Source: Pararhizobium sp. (lineage in GTDB: Bacteria > Pseudomonadota > Alphaproteobacteria > Rhizobiales > Rhizobiaceae). Taken from it: a stretch of 64,000 nt of DNA. Positions 26,266 to 35,204 of this stretch are shown piece by piece. The stretch spans positions 5,996,644 through 6,060,643 of the forward strand of contig CP051237.1 in the NCBI GenBank assembly GCA_017794825.1, written 5' to 3'. Each line of letters begins with the position of its first letter. The stretch's first letter is position 1. A program made the translations under genes and the position numbers. Under the pieces are notes generated by a model, which ran no database searches, was not told the origin of the DNA, and worked only from the letters and a program-made list of their open reading frames with translations.

Positions 26266-26490
26266 ATGAACAGATACGTCGTGGCGTGCGCCCTCATTGG
26301 CATCGTTGCGGCAGCCGGGTGCAACAACGGCGCCGGTTTCGCATCAGTCGACGCTGACAGCAATGGAACCATATCCATGGACGAAGCGGCGTCCGGAATG
26401 AAAATGGACGAAGCCAAGTTCAAAGCGGCCGACACGAATGCTGACGGCTCGCTCGATTCCTCGGAATACGAGGTGGCGAGCGCCCGGTAA
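26266..26490 (+). CDS. Small EF-hand lipoprotein
   Basis: 74 residues from ATG 26266 with AGGAGA upstream. The signal peptide ends in IVAAAGC, so Cys19 is the likely lipidated residue. Two EF loops follow: DADSNGTISMDE (about 29-40) and DTNADGSLDSSE (about 56-67). It probably sits on a periplasmic membrane face and binds calcium. A hairpin follows the gene. Confidence 0.8.
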   Translation: MNRYVVACALIGIVAAAGCNNGAGFASVDADSNGTISMDEAASGMKMDEAKFKAADTNADGSLDSSEYEVASAR

Positions 26491-26507
26491 CATTTCGCAT
26501 GGGCAAG

Positions 26508-26531
26508 CCCTCCGTCTGCCGAGACGGAGGG
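26508..26531 (+). terminator. Hairpin after the EF-hand lipoprotein gene
   Basis: Perfect 10-base arms (CCCTCCGTCT / AGACGGAGGG) with a 4-base loop, 18 bases after the stop. Only a weak AT tract follows, so efficiency is uncertain. Confidence 0.6.
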
Positions 26532-26685
26532 TCGAATAAAATATTGACCGGGGCCTCCCTTGCGCACGCTCAATACTCATCCCATCTGATCCTGCGTCGG
26601 AGCGCAACCGCCGTCTCCGGCCAGCTCCCACGGCTTTGACACAACAAGACCGCACAAAGAGCTGCCTCAATGGAGGTGACTTGAA

Positions 26686-27684
26686 GTGGGTCTCATGCTT
26701 GTCGACGCGTTCGGCTACCCCTTGTGGATGTGGCTGTCGTTTCTCGTGCTCGTTGTTGTGCTGCTGGGTCTTGATCTCGGCGTCATCAACCGCCGGCAGC
26801 GGGACATCGGATTTCGTGAAAGCCTCTATCTGTCGGCCTTCTACATCTCGGTCGGAATCGCATTTTCGCTCTGGATCGGCCATGCGCTCGGACGCGACGC
26901 CGCTTTCGATTATCTAACGGGGTTCGTGGTCGAGAAAAGCCTCGCCATGGACAACATCTTCGTGATCGCGATGATCTTCGGATATTTCGCTATCCCGCGT
27001 CTCTATCAGCACAAGCTGCTGATCTACGGGATCGCCGGCGTGATCGTGTTGCGCGGCATCATGATCGGGGCCGGCGCAGCGGCCGTGATGCGTTTCGAGT
27101 GGCTGCTCGACGTTTTCGCCCTGTTCCTGATTTTCACCGGATTGCGGCTGATGATTTCAGGCGACAAGCAGTACGATCCGGGATCGAACATCCTGCTTCG
27201 CTGGGTTTATCGTCATTTTCGAGTGACCGAGGCGCTGCATGACGGCAAACTCGTGGTGCGCCTGCCTGACGCCGGTGGAAAGCTGAAATATCACCTCACG
27301 CCCCTTTTCCTGGCGCTGGTCATGGTGGAAACGGCGGACGTCATATTCGCCGTCGATTCGATACCCGCAATCTTTGCGATCACCACGGATCCCTATGTCG
27401 TCTATACCTCGAACATCTTCGCGATCCTGGGCCTGCGCGCATTGTACTTCTTCCTCGCGCCGCTGCTTCAGCGATTCAGATACCTGTCTCAAGCTCTTGC
27501 GCTGATTCTCGTTTTCATCGGCGCAAAGGTGCTCGTATCCAGCCTCCTGGGCCTTGAATCGATTCCGGCCTGGATTTCCCTGTGCATCACGCTTTCGATT
27601 CTCGCCGGCGGCGTCGTCTATTCGCTCTGGCGGGATCACCACGACAGAACCGCTGCAGGCCAGACCGCGGAGAGATCGCAATGA
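26686..27684 (+). CDS. TerC family integral membrane protein
   Basis: 332 residues. The GTG start at 26686 is supported by a full GGAGGTGA site at 26671-26678; ATG 26695 is the alternative. TerC features are LVVVLLGLDLGVINR near the start, LAMDNIFVIAMIFGYFAIP, QHKLLIYGIAGVIVLRGIMI and TADVIFAVDSIPAIFAIT, with the conserved acidic residues inside membrane segments. Members work in tellurite resistance and metal (Mn) homeostasis of exported proteins. It overlaps the ExoD gene by four bases. Confidence 0.92.
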   Translation: MGLMLVDAFGYPLWMWLSFLVLVVVLLGLDLGVINRRQRDIGFRESLYLSAFYISVGIAFSLWIGHALGRDAAFDYLTGFVVEKSLAMDNIFVIAMIFGYFAIPRLYQHKLLIYGIAGVIVLRGIMIGAGAAAVMRFEWLLDVFALFLIFTGLRLMISGDKQYDPGSNILLRWVYRHFRVTEALHDGKLVVRLPDAGGKLKYHLTPLFLALVMVETADVIFAVDSIPAIFAITTDPYVVYTSNIFAILGLRALYFFLAPLLQRFRYLSQALALILVFIGAKVLVSSLLGLESIPAWISLCITLSILAGGVVYSLWRDHHDRTAAGQTAERSQ

Positions 27685-28325
27685 GCGTCCTGCACGGCCG
27701 GACGCCCGCCTATAACGGCTCGCGGGACGCAAACCGCAGCCGCGTCAGACCAAGGCGTCTCTCACAGGTTTTGCGAATGCTGCAGCGCGCGCCATCGGAA
27801 AGGCTCTCGATCGGCAATTTGATAGAAAGCCTGGGCGATCAGAATTTCGCGCCACTGCTGTTTCTCCTGGCCATCCCCAACATCATTGTCGTCGTCCCGG
27901 GTTCGCCATTCATTCTGGCGTTGCCGCTGATTGTGATTTCCTATCAGCTCATGACCGGCGCGTCCTTTGTCGCCATGCCGCGCTATATCAGCAACCGCTC
28001 AATCAGACGCAAACTGTTCGAGGCGATTTCATCGCGAACCTTGCCGGTTCTCAGGCGGTTCGAGCGGCTTGCCCGTCCGCGTTTCTGGCCGGTTGGCGAC
28101 AGATGGGCCGAACGCATCGCCGGCTTTTCGTGTCTGGTCATGTCGGTGCTGCTGTTCCTGCCGATCCCATTCGGCAACGCTGCGCCGGCGCTCGCCATCG
28201 CGTTGCTGGCTCTCGGACTGGGCGTTCGAGACGGTCTCTGGTTCGCCGCGGGTCTGCTGGTCGCACTGATCGTGACTGGAATTGCGATCGGTGTCGCCTA
28301 CGCTCTTGTGATGATCTGTTGCTGA
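27681..28325 (+). CDS. exoD: ExoD-family exopolysaccharide-associated membrane protein
   Basis: 214 residues from ATG 27681. The pattern PSERLSIGNLIESLGDQNFAPLLFLLAIPNII is diagnostic, followed by PFILALPLIVISYQLM, ISNRSIRRKLFE, LFLPIPFGNAAPALAIALLALGL and a last hydrophobic helix. ExoD is needed for normal exopolysaccharide and alkali tolerance in rhizobia. Its translation is coupled to terC. Confidence 0.88.
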   Translation: MSVLHGRTPAYNGSRDANRSRVRPRRLSQVLRMLQRAPSERLSIGNLIESLGDQNFAPLLFLLAIPNIIVVVPGSPFILALPLIVISYQLMTGASFVAMPRYISNRSIRRKLFEAISSRTLPVLRRFERLARPRFWPVGDRWAERIAGFSCLVMSVLLFLPIPFGNAAPALAIALLALGLGVRDGLWFAAGLLVALIVTGIAIGVAYALVMICC

Positions 28326-28550
28326 TTGCATCGCTGGTTCCAGACGCCTGTCCCTGACGCTATCTTCGCCGGTTCGAGCGCTCATTCGGCCCTCAATGAC
28401 TTTTTCAGTATGCGTTGCAATATCAAGAAATCGTTTTTGCTTAACATATAAATCATATTCAGCTGCATCGATTTGCATATTGCCGCCGACAGTCGCATAA
28501 GGGTCTCCGACATCACGTGACCACGCGTCATCCGGAGATCCCTTCACGGC

Positions 28551-29174
28551 ATGAACAAGCAGGCTGAAGATACGTCCCAACCGCCCACGCCCGCCGAAAA
28601 CAACGCAGACCCGCCGGAAGATGACGGCAATAAAGGCAAACAGGGCGGCCTCTTCGACAAGATGACGATCTTCTTTGCCGCGCTTGGCCTCATTGCAGCC
28701 ATTGCGCTGACGACACAGCGCGGATCGGACGTGGTCGTCGAATCGCTGACCGACTCCGTTTTCCTCGCTGTCGGCCTGTTGCCGCAAATCGCTGTCGGCC
28801 TGTTTCTCGCATCCCTTGTCAGCGTCATGGTCCCGAAAGACACCGTCGGCAAATGGCTTGGCCAAAGCTCCGGCTTGAAGGGCCTGATCGGGGCGACGAT
28901 CATCGGCGCGATCATGCCCGGCGGTCCCTTCGCCTCCTTTCCGCTGGCGCTCGCCTTCATTGCGGCTGGCGCGGATATCGGCTGCATGATCGCGTTTCTG
29001 CTGGCCTGGGCGACAATCGGGCTGAACCGCCTGCTCATCTGGGAAGCGCCCTTCATGGGCTTCGATTTCTCGATGCTCCGCTTCTTCTGCAGCTTGCCCG
29101 CGCCGATTATCGCCGGCTTCGCCGCAAGGTGGCTGGTGCGCCGCTTCCCCGCGATACGCCCGGATATCGGTTAG
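28551..29174 (+). CDS. Half-size permease (ArsP/DUF318 type), first of a pair
   Basis: 207 residues. A polar N-terminus (about 1-38, Pro/Asn/Asp-rich) precedes four or five hydrophobic segments. The core is MVPKDTVGKWLGQSSGLKGL, then IMPGGPFASFPLALAFIAAG and AFLLAWATIGLNRLLIWE. The same elements recur in the next gene, so each is one half of a permease_1-like carrier. The stop TAG is followed without a gap by the ATG of the second half, in the same frame. The two proteins probably form one transporter; substrate unknown. Confidence 0.75.
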   Translation: MNKQAEDTSQPPTPAENNADPPEDDGNKGKQGGLFDKMTIFFAALGLIAAIALTTQRGSDVVVESLTDSVFLAVGLLPQIAVGLFLASLVSVMVPKDTVGKWLGQSSGLKGLIGATIIGAIMPGGPFASFPLALAFIAAGADIGCMIAFLLAWATIGLNRLLIWEAPFMGFDFSMLRFFCSLPAPIIAGFAARWLVRRFPAIRPDIG

Positions 29175-29744
29175 ATGGGGTTCGGATTCTACATTCTGGC
29201 GGCGATTTCGCTGGCGCTCCTCGCGCTGCTGGCGCAGCGTTCGCCCGGGAAAATCCCCGAGGTCTTCCGCGCGACGGGACGGCAGATCAGGCCTCTGCTC
29301 ATCCGGCTGCCGGTCGCGGTGATCGCCGCCGGACTTCTTGGCGCGCTACTTCCAAGTTCACTGATCGCGGAGCTTCTCGGTCGCGACACCGGGCTGATCG
29401 GAATGGCGACCGCGACGGCAATCGGCGCGCTGCTTCCCGGCGGACCCTTCGTGTCGTTTCCGCTGGCGCTGCTGGTGTGGCAGGGCGGCGCCGGCGAGGC
29501 GCAGATGGTGGCGCTCCTGACGTCCTGGTCGATCCTCGGCCTTCACCGGGTCATGGTCTATGAATTGCCGATCCTGGGCGGCCGCTTCGTCGCGACGCGG
29601 CTTCTTGCAAGCTGGTATCTGCCGCCGCTCGTCGGCCTGCTCGCCCTGCTGGTTATACTGTCCGGCGCGGTCGGCGATTCACGCGACCATATTCCGGACA
29701 GTCCTGCTGCGACGCAAGACGTTAAACCGGAACCCTCTTCATGA
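29175..29744 (+). CDS. Half-size permease (ArsP/DUF318 type), second of a pair
   Basis: 189 residues starting directly after the previous stop (TAG-ATG). Core elements LIAELLGRDTGLIGM, LLPGGPFVSFPLALLVWQGG and VALLTSWSILGLHRVMVYELP mirror those of the first half. The paired genes are translationally coupled and overlap the next gene by four bases, so all three form one operon. Confidence 0.75.
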   Translation: MGFGFYILAAISLALLALLAQRSPGKIPEVFRATGRQIRPLLIRLPVAVIAAGLLGALLPSSLIAELLGRDTGLIGMATATAIGALLPGGPFVSFPLALLVWQGGAGEAQMVALLTSWSILGLHRVMVYELPILGGRFVATRLLASWYLPPLVGLLALLVILSGAVGDSRDHIPDSPAATQDVKPEPSS

Positions 29745-30091
29745 TCAGCGTGTTGAAGCGGTTGGTTCTTGTTGTCGGGGCGATAGTTGCGATCCTGGCG
29801 GCGGGATTTTTGAGTGTATTTTTCGCCATACAGATTCTCTACATAAATCCCGTGGAGCGACTGTCCGAGACCATCGACGTCGGCATGGATCGGGAAGAGG
29901 CGATCGCGGCGCTCGATGATTTTGCCGAAGAACGCGACGGTAAACCGTCAGGCTGGTTTGGCTACCGCTTCAGCTACGACAAGAATGGAGACGAAATTTA
30001 CATCGGCTACAGCAACGGATTCGACGGATCGAATTTATTCATCAATTTCGCCGGGAATAAAGTTATATCCAAACGGTACTTTCGAGACTGA
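29741..30091 (+). CDS. Membrane-anchored small hypothetical protein
   Basis: 116 residues. One N-terminal membrane helix (LVLVVGAIVAILAAGFLSVFF) anchors a soluble domain with VERLSETIDVGMDREEAIAAL, GWFGYRFSYDKNGDEIYIGY and a beta-rich end. The GMDREEAIAALDDF segment recalls small SmpA/OmlA-like folds, but the match is weak. Four-base overlap with the second permease half suggests a shared role. Confidence 0.6.
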   Translation: MISVLKRLVLVVGAIVAILAAGFLSVFFAIQILYINPVERLSETIDVGMDREEAIAALDDFAEERDGKPSGWFGYRFSYDKNGDEIYIGYSNGFDGSNLFINFAGNKVISKRYFRD

Positions 30092-30099
30092 CCGAAACG

Positions 30100-30933
30100 T
30101 CAGCCCACGCGGGGTTCGAAATCCATGTCTTCCTCGATGATCGTCGCCGGGAAGGCCGGCAGGACCCAGCCGGTTTCACGCAGCGAACATCCCGTGACCT
30201 CGGCGTCGCCGAGAATGGCGAGATTTTCGTCTCCGCATGATCCGAATTTCAGACTGGCTTCCGCAAACGCCGGCTCGGAGGCCCAGCCGCTGTGGGTATC
30301 GATGCGGAGCAACTGACGGATCCTGTTCTTCGGATCGCCATCTGGCGCAACGATGTGGCGCACGGAGTAAAATCCCTGAAACGGCGGCACCTTCGACGGC
30401 GCGATGTCATCGCTGAGCGCGCCTTCCATCTCGATGATCGGGCTGCCGTAACGGCTGATCCTGGCGCCGAAAGTCTTGCGCGTGCCGACATCGGCGAATT
30501 TCGAGCCTTCTTCGGGAACGATGGGCCAGACAAGATCGATATCCGCCATCTTCTTCGGCCAGCCGAGCACCTCGCGCGCCTTGTAGATAGCCCAGTCGCG
30601 GTCGAGCCACATGCCGATATTGTAATGCCGTTCCGCGGGATCTCCCGGATAGGTGACGCCGACCGTCAAGCAGACTTCATGATAGGCGGAATAGCCGATG
30701 CCGCGCGCTTCCTCGCCGACCGGGTTTCTGGTGAGGTGGTAGAGTTTCAGGAACGCCGAATGCGGGTCGACCGCTTTCAGTGGGGCCGGAATCCACGGCG
30801 AGAGATCGGTCTCGGTCCTGAAGGTGAGATAGATGACCCGGCCGATATATTTCTCCTCCACCATGCGGTAGCTGGACAGCGTGTCCAGACCGTAAGGGGC
30901 GGCTGCGCCTATGAGTTTTCCGTTGCCTGTCAT
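30100..30933 (-). CDS. Acetoacetate decarboxylase-fold protein
   Basis: 277 residues from ATG 30933 with GAGG just upstream. The ADC signature REVLGWPKKMADI (near 121-133) contains the lysine pair that in acetoacetate decarboxylase forms the Schiff base, and YSAYHEVCLTVGVTY and ERHYNIGMWLDRDW precede it. The family includes decarboxylases and aldolase/hydratase-type enzymes for beta-keto acids. It diverges from an amidohydrolase gene, with an IclR-type palindrome in between, so it belongs to the catabolic island. Confidence 0.87.
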   Translation of the reverse strand: MTGNGKLIGAAAPYGLDTLSSYRMVEEKYIGRVIYLTFRTETDLSPWIPAPLKAVDPHSAFLKLYHLTRNPVGEEARGIGYSAYHEVCLTVGVTYPGDPAERHYNIGMWLDRDWAIYKAREVLGWPKKMADIDLVWPIVPEEGSKFADVGTRKTFGARISRYGSPIIEMEGALSDDIAPSKVPPFQGFYSVRHIVAPDGDPKNRIRQLLRIDTHSGWASEPAFAEASLKFGSCGDENLAILGDAEVTGCSLRETGWVLPAFPATIIEEDMDFEPRVG

Positions 30934-31162
30934 ATCCACCTCGTTCGAACCAATCTACATCACCATCAGCAAGCGTTTCTTTCAGCGAAACGCCAGAGCT
31001 GATCGTGAAAGCTTATCTTGAGCGACCCTTTCAGGCAAGACTGGCCTGCCAGGGATTCCGACAACAATTAATTTGTTCAGCAACGGTTTTAGCGGCTTTA
31101 CTACCTGAACTTCGTGGACAAATATCAATTACGGATCTTTCATTGAAGAAGCCCGAACATTC

Positions 31163-31179
31163 GTTCCGTTGAACGGAAC
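31163..31179. promoter_or_regulatory. Palindrome, probable IclR operator
   Basis: GTTCCGTT-G-AACGGAAC is a perfect 17-base palindrome 40 bases before the amidohydrolase start. Its form is typical of IclR-family sites and an IclR gene lies 1 kb away. The rest of 30934-31218 is a plain AT-leaning divergent promoter. Confidence 0.6.
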
Positions 31180-31218
31180 AAATGCTCCGATCGGACTCAA
31201 GCTCAAAGGATATTCACC

Positions 31219-32067
31219 ATGGCGACAGTCGTCGACGCATCAGTCAATTACCGGGGCAAAACGAAGCTGCCCTTCTACCAGTCGGAGCTGCGACGCGCCG
31301 CCCGCGAACGGGCGGAACGTCCGATGACGGCCGAAGCCCTCCTCCCCGTTCTGGACGATGCGGGCATCGACAAGGCGGTGCTGATATCGAGCATAGCCGC
31401 CTCCGGCGTCGGCGGCGAAGTCGACGCCATTCACGCCGACGAAGTCTATCCGCAACTGCAGAAGGCGCCGGACCGCCTGTTCGGCTATGTCGGCCTCAAT
31501 CCGACGCTGCCGATCAACGAAAACGTCCGGTATCTGGATTACGCAATCCGCGAACTCGGCTTTCGCGGCGCCCACGTCTATCCGCACTGGTGGGGCATCC
31601 GCATCGACGATCGCCGCTACTGGCCACTCTATGCGAAATGCGAGGAACTCGGCGCGCCGATCATGTTGCAAGTCGGATCGCCCACGCCGCGCAACCGCGC
31701 GATGATCGCGGCAAAGCCGAGCTGGCTGGATCCGGTCGCCTACGACTTCCCGAACCTGACGATTCTCGGCATTCATATCGGCTCGCCCTGGGCCAACGAG
31801 ATGATCATGATGTGCCGCAATTACGAGAACGTCTACATGGTCGCCGATGCGCACAAGCCGTCGACCTGGGAGCCGGAGCTGATCGATTATCTGAACGGCG
31901 GCGGACGCCGCAACCTTGACGGCATCGAAAAGATTATCTGGGGATCGGACTGGCCCATTCAGGACATCAAGGCCTCGCTCGAGGAAGCAAAGGCGCTGCC
32001 AATTTCAAAAGAAGCGATGGACAATCTTCTGGGATTGAACGCCATGCGCGTCATGAACCTGGGTTGA
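31219..32067 (+). CDS. Amidohydrolase_2 family protein lacking the N-terminal HxH
   Basis: 282 residues of the ACMSD-like amidohydrolase group (TIM barrel). FRGAHVYPHWWGIRI, TILGIHIGSPW and IIWGSDWPIQD give the later His and Asp ligand positions. At the start, where the family has a D-x-H-x-H metal site, the sequence is VVDASVNYRG with no His. It may act with one fewer metal ligand set or as a lyase/decarboxylase-like relative. The C-terminus (ISKEAMDNLLGLNAMRVMNL) is very close to the partial gene at 63844. Probably controlled by the IclR gene downstream. Confidence 0.85.
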   Translation: MATVVDASVNYRGKTKLPFYQSELRRAARERAERPMTAEALLPVLDDAGIDKAVLISSIAASGVGGEVDAIHADEVYPQLQKAPDRLFGYVGLNPTLPINENVRYLDYAIRELGFRGAHVYPHWWGIRIDDRRYWPLYAKCEELGAPIMLQVGSPTPRNRAMIAAKPSWLDPVAYDFPNLTILGIHIGSPWANEMIMMCRNYENVYMVADAHKPSTWEPELIDYLNGGGRRNLDGIEKIIWGSDWPIQDIKASLEEAKALPISKEAMDNLLGLNAMRVMNLG

Positions 32068-32070
32068 CCC

Positions 32071-32877
32071 TCAGGGCCGCTGAGGACCGCCGGAACCGGC
32101 GCTGATCTTACTCGCGACATCGAGGACCATCGGGATGAAGCGGTCGATCGCATCGTCGTCGAACCGGAACTCCGGTCCGCACAGGCTGATGGCGCCGACC
32201 ACGACGCCGGCGGACGAGAAAATCGGCGCCGCGACCGAAGCAGCGCCGGACTGGCGTTCACCGCGGGAAGCCGCGTAGCCTTGCCCGCGGATAGCCTGCA
32301 GCCTCTCCAGCAATTGTTCGCGATCGGTGATCGTTTCTCCAGTGAGGCTCGGCAGCTGACCGTCCAGAATCCGGTTGCGATCGGCCTCAGCTAGGTTCGC
32401 GAGTATGACGAGGCTGGACGCGCCGGCATGCAGCGGATAGCTGCGCCCGATATCGACCGTCATCTTGATTTCCCGTGGAGACACGAACTGCTCGACATAG
32501 GCCCGGCGATCATTGTCGAGCAGCGACAGGGTGGTCGTCTCGCGAGTAGCGTCGCGGAGACGGACAAGTTCGGGCCGCGCCACGTCGCGAATATCCAGGC
32601 GAGAGAGGCTGCGCGCGCCCAGAATCGCAATGGCGGGTCCGAGTTCGTAGACGCCCCTGTCCGATGAATGCTGGAGCAGTCCCTTTGCGACCAGCGACTG
32701 CAGGATCCTGTGCACGACCGCCTTGCTGAGACCGAGCTGGCGCGCAAGCGCGCTGACGCCGAGGCCATTATCGCAGGATGAAAAGGCGAGCAGAACGTCG
32801 GCGACCCGGTCCGCCGCCGTCGTGCCGCGCGAGAGTTCGGTCGTTCGCACCTGTTTTGTCGGCACTGCTGCGTTCAT
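32071..32877 (-). CDS. IclR family transcriptional regulator
   Basis: 268 residues from ATG 32877 (a GTG at 32904 is possible). The N-terminal winged helix reads AADRVADVLLAFSSCDNGLGVSALARQLGLSKAVVHRILQSL when scanned in parts, and the IclR effector domain follows (SRLDIRDVARPEL, KMTVDIGRSYPLHAGASS, GERQSGAASVAAPIF, GAISLCGPEFRF). It converges on the amidohydrolase gene with 3 bases between. Likely targets are the amidohydrolase and the ADC-fold gene. Confidence 0.9.
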   Translation of the reverse strand: MNAAVPTKQVRTTELSRGTTAADRVADVLLAFSSCDNGLGVSALARQLGLSKAVVHRILQSLVAKGLLQHSSDRGVYELGPAIAILGARSLSRLDIRDVARPELVRLRDATRETTTLSLLDNDRRAYVEQFVSPREIKMTVDIGRSYPLHAGASSLVILANLAEADRNRILDGQLPSLTGETITDREQLLERLQAIRGQGYAASRGERQSGAASVAAPIFSSAGVVVGAISLCGPEFRFDDDAIDRFIPMVLDVASKISAGSGGPQRP

Positions 32878-32974
32878 CCTGACTTGCCCGCGCGGGTAAT
32901 CCACGTGGTGCGATTTCTGTTACAGGACGGGATGACGGCAGTTCAAGCGCCTTGGCGGCGTTGCGCCGGTCTTT

Positions 32975-34360
32975 CTACTGCGGCTTCTTTCGCAGATCGA
33001 TGATCGGTTTTGCTTTCCAGCCTGCGCCTTCAAGAACGGAATCGCTCACGCCGACCGGTTCCATGAGCGGCGTGACCCCGATCGTGGCCTTGACCTTTTC
33101 AGCGGCGCGGCGACCGACTTCCGCGCTGTCGTCGCGCGCACGAAACCGGATGCGCAGGCGATCCATCGAAAGCACGTCGTCTTCGTCCTCCTTCTCGACG
33201 AAGGCCTGGAAATCAACGATGTCGCCCTCCGCCGCCAGCGCATCGACCATTGCCTGCGGATTGACGAGCATTCCCTTGATTTTGACGAAACCGTCGCGCC
33301 GCACCGGAATGCTGACGAGACGCTCCGTCAGCGCGCCGCAATGCGGGCATATCGTGCGCGTCAGCCGCGCAGTGTCTCCCAGCGCATAGCGCAACACGGT
33401 CGAGCCGCGCCGATCGAGATGGGTCAGGAGGATCAGTCCCTCTTCGCCATCGGGCACAGGCTGATGCGTTTCGGGATCGACGGCCTCGAAATAGAACTGG
33501 AGCGGCGCGGGATTGAGGTAGCCCGAGCCCGGCGTGCATTCGACCATCCCGCCCTGCATTTCCGTCGAGCCGTAGGATACGCTTATCTTCGGATCACTCG
33601 CGCCAAGCCGTTTCAGGCGGTCGACCAGATCGCGGCGCGCTTCCTCGCCAAAACCTTCGCCGGTCACGAAAACCAGCCGCACCGACGGTAGACGCACGCC
33701 CAGTTCTTCGGCGCGGCCAAGCATCTTGCGCATATAGGAAGGCACGCCCCAGAGAATGGTCGCGTCCGTTCGCGCGGCCAGCGCGCAGACTTCATCCATC
33801 CGGTTGCCGAGCTGCGGGTGACGCGGGCTCGGCGCGCCCGGCATGGCGGCGACGACCGGAATGCCGAAGGAGGCCGCCGCGTTCATTGCCCGCGCAAAGG
33901 CTCCGTGCGGATGACGGGTGAGAGGAAAGAGATTGAGGATCACATCGTTGGCCGTCACACCGCGCAGGCGCAACATGTTGCGGTTCAACGCCAGGATATT
34001 CAGGAAATCGTAGGAGGTCGAGACGAACGGCGTCGGGTCGCCAGTCGACCCGGTCGTGTACATCACATCCCAGACAATGCGTTCGGTCGCGTCGAACGTA
34101 TCCGGGAGTTTCAATGTGAAGTCTTCCGGGCGGCCGACGAAGTCCGCCTTGCTGGTCACCGGCAGACGTCCGATGTCTGCGATACCCGAGATGTCCGACC
34201 TCAGAACGCCCTTCTCGCGATAGAGCCTGCTGTAGTGAGGATGGTGCTCGAATATCCGGTCCAGCGTCGCGGAAAACACCGCGTCACGCGCCTTTGCGAG
34301 ATCCTCAGGATTGTGGAAGAACAGGTCATCGGGCACAAATGGCTCTTGAATATTCGTCAT
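32975..34360 (-). CDS. Phenylacetate-CoA ligase (PaaK)-like acyl-CoA synthetase
   Basis: 461 residues. ANL-superfamily motifs are YTTGSTGDPTPF (phosphate loop), VSYGSTEMQGG (A5), YALGDTARLT (A7/8 region) and the C-terminal MLVNPQAMVDAL linker typical of PaaK. A CPHCGALTERL segment may hold zinc. It would activate an aromatic or other carboxylate to its CoA ester with ATP. The gene is nine bases downstream of a GntR gene and near a nitrilase, so the nitrilase product could be its substrate. Confidence 0.87.
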   Translation of the reverse strand: MTNIQEPFVPDDLFFHNPEDLAKARDAVFSATLDRIFEHHPHYSRLYREKGVLRSDISGIADIGRLPVTSKADFVGRPEDFTLKLPDTFDATERIVWDVMYTTGSTGDPTPFVSTSYDFLNILALNRNMLRLRGVTANDVILNLFPLTRHPHGAFARAMNAAASFGIPVVAAMPGAPSPRHPQLGNRMDEVCALAARTDATILWGVPSYMRKMLGRAEELGVRLPSVRLVFVTGEGFGEEARRDLVDRLKRLGASDPKISVSYGSTEMQGGMVECTPGSGYLNPAPLQFYFEAVDPETHQPVPDGEEGLILLTHLDRRGSTVLRYALGDTARLTRTICPHCGALTERLVSIPVRRDGFVKIKGMLVNPQAMVDALAAEGDIVDFQAFVEKEDEDDVLSMDRLRIRFRARDDSAEVGRRAAEKVKATIGVTPLMEPVGVSDSVLEGAGWKAKPIIDLRKKPQ

Positions 34361-34369
34361 TGGGAGATG

Positions 34370-35155
34370 TCAGCTTCGTGTGATGTCGGGGCTCCACAGC
34401 GCGGCGTTCTCTCCCTCAACCCGCGACATGGACATGTGGTACTCGTAGATATCCGGCCGATACAGCGCGTTCAGATATTCGACGGGACGATCGTTCTGGT
34501 CGACCACCGTGCGCTTGACCCAGAGGAGCGGATACCCCGCCTCGATCTCCAGCAGCGGCGCGACCATAGGATCCGCCAGCTTCGCCGAGACGGACTGGTC
34601 GGCCGCCGAGACCTTGACGCCCGCCCGCTCCATCAGGAGCAGAAGCGGCGTCTCGGAAAGCTCGCGCTCGTCGCAATGACGTCCGATTTCCTCCGGCAGA
34701 TAGGTGGTGAGATGCGAGAACGGTATGTTTTCATGAAAACGTACCCGCACGGCGCGCTGAACGGTGGCGCCCGGCTCGATCTTGAGTTTTTCAGCAATTG
34801 CCGGAGGCGCGGGAACATAGCCGAACTCGACCAGCTTGACGCGCGTCCGAAGCCCCATCGCCATCAGGTTTTCGAAGATCCCCTTGAGGTTCGCCGAAAT
34901 GGCCTGTGGCGCCTGTGGCAGGCGGGCGAAGGTGCCCTTCCCTCTGGCGCGACTGACGAAGCCTTCCTGTTTCAGCCGATCCATCGCGCGCCGGATCGTG
35001 ATCCGGGATACGCTGAAGATCTGCGACAGCTCATGTTCGGAGGGTATCTGCTTGTCGCCTGCATACTGCCCCTCCTCGATCTGCTGACGCAGGACGACAT
35101 AGACCTGGTGATGCAGGGGCGTGACTGTGTCGTTCGATAGCGATTCTCTGCGCAC
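34370..35155 (-). CDS. GntR/HutC family regulator (copy 1)
   Basis: 261 residues. The start is GTG 35155, supported by GGAG six bases upstream; earlier codons read through promoter sequence. The winged helix is IPSEHELSQIFSVSRITIRRAMDRL and the UTRA ligand domain follows (VQRAVRVRFHENIPFSHLTTYLP, LLLLMERAGVKVSAADQS, NALYRPDIYEYHM). It diverges from the nitrilase gene and is followed by the PaaK-like gene. It resembles the two other GntR proteins of the window. Confidence 0.9.
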   Translation of the reverse strand: MRRESLSNDTVTPLHHQVYVVLRQQIEEGQYAGDKQIPSEHELSQIFSVSRITIRRAMDRLKQEGFVSRARGKGTFARLPQAPQAISANLKGIFENLMAMGLRTRVKLVEFGYVPAPPAIAEKLKIEPGATVQRAVRVRFHENIPFSHLTTYLPEEIGRHCDERELSETPLLLLMERAGVKVSAADQSVSAKLADPMVAPLLEIEAGYPLLWVKRTVVDQNDRPVEYLNALYRPDIYEYHMSMSRVEGENAALWSPDITRS

Positions 35156-35170
35156 GGGCGTCTCCGCAAA

Positions 35171-35204
35171 TATTGTTATATTGTTATGCTTTTGAAGTAC
35201 AATA
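35171..35204. promoter_or_regulatory. AT-rich operator-like sequence upstream of GntR copy 1
   Basis: TATTGT occurs at 35171 and again at 35180 and is mirrored by ACAATA at 35199-35204. The 12-mer TATATTGTTATG at 35177-35188 is identical to 42777-42788 in another divergent promoter of the island. Confidence 0.5.

Noticed and set aside
26532..26685. A yybP-ykoY type manganese riboswitch ahead of terC
   Set aside because: TerC genes can carry this element, but the leader here shows no convincing conserved core or pairing.
28029..28865. A minus-strand frame across the AT-leaning gap 28326-28550 whose middle part looks protein-like
   Set aside because: It overlaps exoD and the permease gene extensively and only a short part in the gap has normal composition; no start, ribosome site or family match.
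21568..29174. Genetic code change (UAG read as an amino acid) to explain TAG in tspO and the permease pair
   Set aside because: Other genes in the window end in TAG or in stops consistent with the standard code, and the permease pair has a normal ATG right after the TAG.
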